Below, in pieces: positions 17,901 through 22,447 of a DNA stretch of 22,447 nucleotides. The stretch covers positions 67,244 through 89,690 of the forward strand of contig PDIM01000067.1 of NCBI GenBank assembly GCA_002811675.1, in the 5' to 3' direction. The DNA comes from Ichthyosporea sp. XGB-2017a (taxonomy: Eukaryota; Opisthokonta; Ichthyosporea). A program made the translations under genes and the position numbers. The notes beneath the pieces were generated by a model. The model did not search any database. It saw nothing but the letters and a program-made list of their open reading frames with translations, and had not been told where the DNA came from. The number at the start of each line of letters is the position of its first letter. Within the stretch, counting starts at the first letter, position 1.

Positions 17901-19284
17901 CCTGCTCTATAGCTTTCAGCATTTCGGACCAATCTTCCAAAAGCCCACTTCCAAGGCCAGATATGACATTCAATGGCGTTCGAAGTTCGTGACTAAGAAC
18001 GGATAAAAAATCCGATCTTGCTATGAGAGACTGTTCCAATACCCTCGCATGATTTGCTTCCCTTTCTAACTGCGCAAATTGCTTTCCACTTTTAAGGTGC
18101 TCCATTAAAATTTTACTTACCAATTCTACAACAGGCCTTAAAAACTCCCCATCACTTTCTGACCAGCCTCCCTTCCCATTCGATATAGCAACTAGCCCCA
18201 GTAACTCTCCATTCAGCAAATTAAACACAGGCATACCAAGGAAACTGGAAACTATAGGGTGATTGGAGGGCAGCTTTGGCTTTCCTCCTCTTCTTGGGTC
18301 CCCATTAACATCATTCGATATGATATTCATTCTTTCACTAACGCAAAGCCCAAACAAATTATCTGTTCCGTAAAAATCCCAACCATCTTCCTTGAACCCG
18401 TGATAGAAGGTCCGGGAAAAGTCATCCCAAGAAATGTCAGTGAGAGCAAAGCAATGAAGATATGGTTCCTTTGTCTTTTCGTCCGTACGAAGCTCCCCAA
18501 TCAAGCCATACGCTGCCCCCATTAACTCCAGAACACCCTCCAGGATATTAGTCATGATAGAATGAATATTGTCAAGCATTGCCAAGGATTTCTCCGCCTC
18601 CATAACCACCTCCATTAATTTCTTGTACGTCTCTACGCTTTCAAGAGACTTCTTCAGTTCACTTTGAACACACCCAAAAGTATCGAATGCCACCCTTTTA
18701 TGAATATCCCGATAGTCTGTATTAACAGCTGGCGTTTCCATCCCTTGCTCTGGACAGTTTATCAATTCATTATAATCAACGTTTTCATTATTCTCTCCTC
18801 TGCTCTCTGTCGCATCATGTGTGCCGCTTTTTACTTCAGAAGTATTCCTTAAGAAGGCATTGTCGCCTTTACATGCAGATACAAATTTCTTATTCTCAGT
18901 CTTTTCTAAGCGTTTCCTTTTGCCTTTCTTGAGGCCATTTGACGATAATCGCGAAGATTTCCTATGGAAAACCTGAGGGATTAGTCCAACTAAAGATTCT
19001 GCGAAACTCCGGCGCTTTGGAACTTTAGTCATGTGGACGTCTGGAACTTCTTTCTCCACTGGGGTAATTCCACTACTTCTTCCTTCGCTACCAAAGCAAA
19101 TCTCATCACTTCTAAATGGGCAACTTCCAGTCGACCCGTCTCCATGTCGCTTGCTCTGAGCTCCTCCCACTCCCGAATAAGAGCTATATTGGCGTTCCGT
19201 ATCACTTTCCATTACCTCCAAGGCATTATCATGAACCCCTTTGATACCACCACCATTGTCGCCGTTTGCTGTTGGCAATAGCAT
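14977..19284 (-). CDS. Soluble hybrid histidine kinase: GAF - HisKA/HATPase - pseudoreceiver - receiver
   Basis: Single-exon 1,435-residue protein. The ATG at 19284 is preceded by an in-frame TAA two codons upstream. In order: a basic, Ser-rich N-terminus with an NLS-like KKGKRKRLEK (119-128); a GAF-like sensor (about 235-395); a DHp H-box SHELRTPLNVIS with phospho-accepting His432; a HATPase domain with N-box VVNNALKF (637-644), G1 DSGIGIP (701-707), F-box and G2 GVGLGL (731-736); a degenerate receiver (about 897-1035); a Ser/Glu-rich linker; and a complete C-terminal receiver (1297-1430) with acidic pair D1303/D1304, phospho-acceptor D1357, T1388 and K1411. No membrane segment is seen, so it should act in cytosol or nucleus. 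It would autophosphorylate on His432, pass phosphate to D1357 and then to a separate HPt protein not found in this window. About 60 extra residues separate the DHp helices. The ligand of the GAF domain is unknown. Confidence 0.95.
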   Translation of the reverse strand: MLLPTANGDNGGGIKGVHDNALEVMESDTERQYSSYSGVGGAQSKRHGDGSTGSCPFRSDEICFGSEGRSSGITPVEKEVPDVHMTKVPKRRSFAESLVGLIPQVFHRKSSRLSSNGLKKGKRKRLEKTENKKFVSACKGDNAFLRNTSEVKSGTHDATESRGENNENVDYNELINCPEQGMETPAVNTDYRDIHKRVAFDTFGCVQSELKKSLESVETYKKLMEVVMEAEKSLAMLDNIHSIMTNILEGVLELMGAAYGLIGELRTDEKTKEPYLHCFALTDISWDDFSRTFYHGFKEDGWDFYGTDNLFGLCVSERMNIISNDVNGDPRRGGKPKLPSNHPIVSSFLGMPVFNLLNGELLGLVAISNGKGGWSESDGEFLRPVVELVSKILMEHLKSGKQFAQLEREANHARVLEQSLIARSDFLSVLSHELRTPLNVISGLGSGLLEDWSEMLKAIEQGRHLSTCPPIEECKTLITESRNEAVAKFRSAAVPNEQLRHFVKMGGTTLSGLQHILDSANSLLGTVGKILEYSKQTFQTSRAGSAAGLKKNENEESLSSILSSNVFDGSTAASSLQSVYGGLESESISFYRLLGKIVETEKYNIQSHTTFGLVISPRCPDWVYGDSDNIDRVIRSVVNNALKFTDKGSVVVEVSVASEEDYQAFCANGDSSGIPDTLNEFRKASQYHSERTTFVLIKVQDSGIGIPPACLPHIFEPFFQTNGGQRRRFDGVGLGLSLAKETIEGLGGFIYADSKPGLGTCVSILLPLEIQEDTVTNMLNNFTEYPSICPALWKNENYQAGNISFEVNIKGGWESNLNSRRCTEGTKFDTAKLNKSPASERRIALIEGQVRQNDHLYMFSSKPRSHLGISEEAGVTSFEIDAMSLLAAYFSCSRTDLNVLILHTNEQVRKFLEVQLRLWGFKTCLFHEINGDVMKAIEDEMFDLMFVEEDMENLETLPSHRSKFGRGNSKTFSIPCCLLISFKGLTKVNSFNKRMYRCPSNRENTLRSSRVYDWLLSWPWTPMGILNIFAELSSRLQIIEELRNTREFSLWKSNISGLQTSPLSECTPATIKKESSIVRYVVSITTNCSGGASRNSECVSPCTVSEPVYESESKYKQPGLSVVVSGEFAEDSLTAASSFSENNLYAGLTKTEDGEFCIKEEDEDVSDYNVKRSIDMDSERESLASSTPPNKVPAESILEAPTNEVQTFGSPRRNSDIEHLCMKTVKDLLQKFSTPDRRRYNVMTDDEIFKRFLKARDDNSISKNSPLNQSSAKEKSSNGVSHSLVREQTWNEENSHFCVLVVDDNVCNRKVFSMMLGVIQKSLSVTDQKRIVIDYAVNGNEAIECANGRKYQLIFMDVRMPFCDGIESVRAIRGNPEQCGYPVIAMVTAAEENAREKSGSVKAGANFFIQKPVATKIIREIFNLVYSLCNFPSDQ

Positions 19285-19432
19285 GATTTAAACACCAATT
19301 CCCCTGTCTGTCTCTCCCCTTTACTCATTCAACACAAAAGCGCCCAAACCTCGCCTTCATTCGATCTCCCCCTCTTTCCCCCTTTATAGACTCGCCCGAA
19401 CTAAATCTAGTCACGTCCTGGTCCCCCACTCT

Positions 19433-19440
19433 TATTTATA
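19433..19440 (-). promoter_or_regulatory. Candidate TATA box of the histidine kinase gene
   Basis: Reads TATAAATA on the minus strand, about 150 nt upstream of the kinase ATG. A second, weaker TATAAA (19383-19388, minus strand) is about 100 nt upstream. Motif and position only. Confidence 0.4.
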
Positions 19441-19735
19441 CTTGTTTGCATTACAAAACAATGTCGTGACAAGGCAAAAAAAAAAAAAACTTCTTATTTG
19501 ATATTTGTACACAGGCCATCCATCATTAAGCTTTGCAATTTCCGCACCATAGCACCGCCAAATATTTTTTAAAATTTAAAATGAGGCTTTTTAAATTTAA
19601 ATTCCAATAATTTGATTGCTCGGCCCCGCTCGTGCGACGAGGTTGGTCATGATGTGAGAACTGAGAAATGAAGAGCAAGAATCAAATAATACTGTCGAAT
19701 ACGCGGTAATTTACGCGTGTTCTGACTTTTGGTCC

Positions 19736-19785
19736 TTTTGGCAGCTATGTATAAATTGTTTTTGGCAGCTATGTAGTATAAATTG
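19736..19785. repeat. Tandem duplication of TTTTGGCAGCTATGTA...TAAATTG
   Basis: Two adjacent copies (19736-19758 and 19760-19785) differ only by a 3-bp GTA insertion in the second copy. Each contains TATAAATT-like sequence. Confidence 0.85.
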
Positions 19786-19883
19786 GCACTCTCTCATCAT
19801 TGATTCTTTCTAGCTTCATGATCAGCCCGCACGTGCGTCACGGCCGGCCCCTAAAAAGTGAATATGCACGTGGTTTGTAAATC

Positions 19884-19929
19884 CAGTTCTCTGTGAGGGG
19901 CCGCCACAGTTCTCTATGCATGGGCCGGA
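19884..19929. repeat. Imperfect 23-bp tandem duplication
   Basis: Copies beginning CAGTTCTCTGTG (19884) and CAGTTCTCTATG (19907) both run into GGGCCG; about three quarters of positions match by eye. Confidence 0.6.
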
Positions 19930-20066
19930 GGGGCCGGATCACCAGAAGGGACACTTGAGGGACCGTTCATGTATGGTACCGAGGGAATTGGGTATTCTAA
20001 TTTGAAAGTTGAAAAATGTAAAAGCGAACCTTGAATGAATTCGAGTAGAGTCACAGAGCTTCTGAA

Positions 20067-22333
20067 TTATTCTCTTGTGTGTTCCATTTCATTTACACTG
20101 GATGATATTTTCGAATCCATTTCTTTCAAAACTTGGGTTTCAGTTTTAAAGAATGAGCATTTGACACTGTCATTTGAAGAACTATTGTATGACGAAGCAG
20201 CCCTGAATTTCGCAAGGGCTTGTACACGTTTGGCGGTAGTATTCATTTGAATTTCCCTCTTTCGCACATTGCAGACATACGCATAACGAGACGAAATTGC
20301 CATATCAGAGCCTGGTGTAATCATAGTTACAGATTTCCCTTTATGTGACAATATTCTTCGCGTGCGTTTGCCACAAAAGCAGAGGGGTGGGGTGACGCGA
20401 GAACCCGGGCCCATATCAACTTGGTGTTTTTTTAAAGCACCTGCTTTGGAAGCGGCTGGGAGGGTTGACGAGGTTTTAGATGGCTTCTTAGAATTCTTGG
20501 ACCTATTGATGCTCGCTTCAAGTTCGCGATTTATCCCATAAAGCTCTGAAAGAGCTCTAGTTGAGCCCCGAAAAAGCCCAAGCTTTTTTTCCCGTGGCAA
20601 AACTTCGTAAAAACAAATTTTAGTTGCTTTAAACCCCCAAAATGGCCAAACCAGCCCCCTCTGGTCAAGTCCGAAATTTGAATCTTTCAGCTTGTCAAAA
20701 AACTCACTAAGATATCCATCTTTATGCAATCTATACAAGACCCTGCACGTGTTTCGGCAATCGTCCAATCCTGTGTGCGCGCTACCTATAAAATTTCCCT
20801 TTCGAAGTCCAAAGAGCATCAACAAGGAATGAGAAAGCTTAAATTCTGGGGGTTTGATTGCATCTACAAGTTCACCCTTCATATGCAAATCTTGCAGCAT
20901 ATAGGTCTTTGATTTGTAATCGTATCTATCACGGAATGCCATTTTTACATCAAAAGCAATTCGAAATATTTCAGGAGGATTAACGGAAGCCAGCTTACAT
21001 TGTCTAGGAAAGCACAAAGTTAAGTCATAATTGTTCCACTGACAAAATAAACCTTTTCTTGGAAGCTCTGCCGGCGATGAAGAATGGAAAGGATGTTTAT
21101 CGTGTTCCTCATCAAGGTCCTTTTCATCTTCATAATTTGGGTCCAACCTGAAAATGGGAAGTTGTTTCGTTGTATCTCCCTCCTCAAACAGGTCTGTCGG
21201 AAGCAACATTTTGAAATTGAATGTGCGAGAAACCAAGTTCAACCACGCCATGAACTTTGGAAGAACTTCAGGAAACGTTAAGGCATGATCGACTTTCGAC
21301 TACACCAGTCAAAAAAAAAAAAAAAACAATAAAAGGGGGTGTTAGAGATTAATACAGCCACACCTTTTGCAGTAAGCTCAATGATATTCTACAAAATACT
21401 TACTTGTTTAATTCCCGTTAGCTCAACACAATCTTTTGTCAGCACAGGGGTGACTACAGGCCGTACATAGGATCGAAACTCACCGACAATGCCACCAGTG
21501 GACAAATCAAGTACTGCAGCTGGGAATTCCACTGAACGTTCAGCCATTCCATATCACACACAAACAACACAAAATAAAACCACAATGTTCACTACTTTGT
21601 ACAAATCTTTCAATGTTTCTTTATCATCGGGGCTGGGCTTACCTATTTCTGTTGGGAAACGCTTTTCATCTTTTACAAACTGCGCTTCAAAGTCCAACAT
21701 CACACAGTGTGTGATATTAAAGCGCAGTCCATTACTTGGATGGCTACTCCCTCTGCCTGCCCCATTCATATAGTCCGTTTTACTACTTTTCCAACCTTCA
21801 TCTTCGTTGTTCTTAACACCCACCCTACAATCTTGCCCGGGATCCACCGGAAACTCCTTGAATAATTCCCCACTGCCTCGCGTTTCGTTAAATAATCGCT
21901 CTTGAATCTCCCTCAGCTGCTTCACAAGCTTGTCCCGTTGTGGATCCTCCATGAGATATCCTGTCTTCATTGAATCACCACATGGTTTATCATAATAATC
22001 TCCCGCTCCTGTAGCCTGAGCAGCTTTCCTCACAGCCGGCAGAGTTTCATTATCGTAATACTGGAAGAGCGGGGAGTTATAAACCACTGCATCATGTACT
22101 CGGGGGAGTGGCTCTTCCTCTGCCTGCTGCTTTTTCCCCTCATCTTGGGGTTTCGCTGTGGTTGATTCACAGTATAGTGGTGCTGCGCCAGTTGTGGTGT
22201 GATTATGAAAGGAGGAGGGAAGCGTCGCTACAGTCTGTTGCTTCTTCTTCTCAGAGTGTTTTTGTAATCGAAGTAAGGCTGCTTGACGATTACTTTCAAT
22301 CCTTTTTTTTTGTTCCTCGGTAAGAACAGTCAT
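20067..22333 (-). CDS. ERI1/ERI2-type DEDDh 3'-5' exonuclease with GRF zinc finger and RPA-binding-like N-terminus
   Basis: Three exons (22333-21643, 21531-21404, 21299-20067) give 683 residues. The ATG has an in-frame upstream TGA. The exonuclease core is split over all exons: motif I DFEA (D214, E216); the ERI signature TEIVEFP created by the first splice; RSYVRP and CVELTGIKQ at the end of exon 2; motif II NNYDL (D365); and motif III AHTGLDD (H448, D453). All five DEDDh residues are present, so 3'-5' nuclease activity is expected. A C-terminal GRF-type zinc finger follows, with C580, C582, C616 and C654 (CFCG, YVC, CSFF). Exonuclease plus GRF is the ERI2 (EXOD1) architecture. The N-terminal 25 residues, LTEEQKKRIESNRQAAL, strongly resemble the RPA-binding helix of SMARCAL1-type repair proteins. 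There is about 60 residues of acidic insertion (about 309-350) before motif II. An RNA- or ssDNA-processing role is inferred. Confidence 0.93.
21300..21403 (-). other. Intron 2 of the exonuclease gene (104 bp)
   Basis: Donor GTAAGT follows LTGIKQ. The acceptor GGTGTAG is preceded by a run of 16 or so T (minus strand). Phase 0; splicing gives LTGIKQ-SKVDHALTFPEVL, matching the expected ERI order. Confidence 0.92.
21532..21642 (-). other. Intron 1 of the exonuclease gene (111 bp)
   Basis: Donor GTAAGC follows PTEI plus one base. The acceptor ends CGTTCAG. Phase 1; splicing creates TEIVEFPAAVLD, the conserved ERI1-family continuation of motif I. Read through, exon 1 ends at a stop within the intron. 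Confidence 0.92.
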
Positions 22334-22447
22334 TGTTTTTCTTTTTCTGCCTCAGACTCTTGATCAAACTTCAAATTCTGAATTTCAAATCCATCATTTA
22401 CATTTTTTTTTTTCGATTAAAAAAAAAAAAATCGATTTGTTGTTTTT
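22334..22447 (-). promoter_or_regulatory. 5' flank of the exonuclease gene
   Basis: Purine-rich leader next to the ATG, then T and A homopolymers arranged as an AT-rich hairpin (TCGATT, A-run, AATCGA) near 22411-22437. No clear TATA box is seen; the region is cut by the window edge. Confidence 0.3.

Larger units (their letters stand above)
19285..20066. promoter_or_regulatory. Intergenic region upstream of the kinase and downstream of the exonuclease
   Basis: No coding region is seen in 782 bp. It should contain the kinase promoter and the exonuclease 3' UTR, both on the minus strand. It holds two different short tandem duplications (listed separately), a palindrome CGCACGTGCG (19828-19837) and a second CACGTG (19867-19872), as well as GGCCGGCC and AT-rich AAATTTAAA patches. 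CACGTG is a common bHLH/bZIP target in fungi and plants; use here is inference. No AATAAA for the exonuclease was found close to its stop. Confidence 0.4.

Noticed and set aside
1-22447. CRISPR arrays, tRNA or rRNA genes, integrated virus or intact transposon
   Set aside because: No regularly spaced repeats, no cloverleaf or rRNA-like sequence noticed, and no transposase, integrase, reverse transcriptase or capsid-like ORF.

Overview
The window is nuclear DNA of a microbial eukaryote. Genes are spaced by 0.15-2 kb, coding regions are intron-poor, and four short introns (95-132 bp, GT-AG, three with GTAAGT or GTAAGC donors) can be placed by restoring domain continuity. A soluble hybrid histidine kinase argues against an animal. 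A receptor with a periplasmic-binding-type ectodomain, a secreted thrombospondin-1 protein and Ser/Asn-rich insertions suit a flagellated or amoeboid protist or an early-diverging zoosporic fungus. This placement is inference; nothing here fixes the lineage.

Layout: a plus-strand cytochrome P450 (183-2615) converges on a minus-strand two-exon receptor (6607-2783). A 1.27 kb region follows that probably holds two divergent promoters. Next is a plus-strand secreted multidomain protein (from 7877) with five TSP1 modules and a cysteine-rich tail, cut by a 610 bp run of N (11263-11872). After the gap come the last two exons of a coiled-coil protein (to 12395). A 2 kb gene-free stretch then carries several inverted repeats and an 81 bp A-rich tract. 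A short orphan ORF (14413-14778) follows. Two minus-strand genes finish the window: a 1,435-residue hybrid histidine kinase (19284-14977) and a three-exon ERI1/ERI2-type 3'-5' exonuclease (22333-20067).

There is no operon-like logic. Two genes concern sensing (receptor and histidine kinase), one extracellular matrix or adhesion, one oxidative metabolism and one nucleic-acid processing.

The most notable items are: the exonuclease, which appears to combine an RPA-binding-like N-terminal helix, a complete DEDDh exonuclease and a GRF zinc finger with an unusual insertion; the kinase, which carries a degenerate receiver with Glu at the phospho-acceptor position as well as an intact receiver; the receptor, whose membrane domain shows eight to nine rather than seven hydrophobic segments; and a non-coding region with hairpin-forming inverted repeats.
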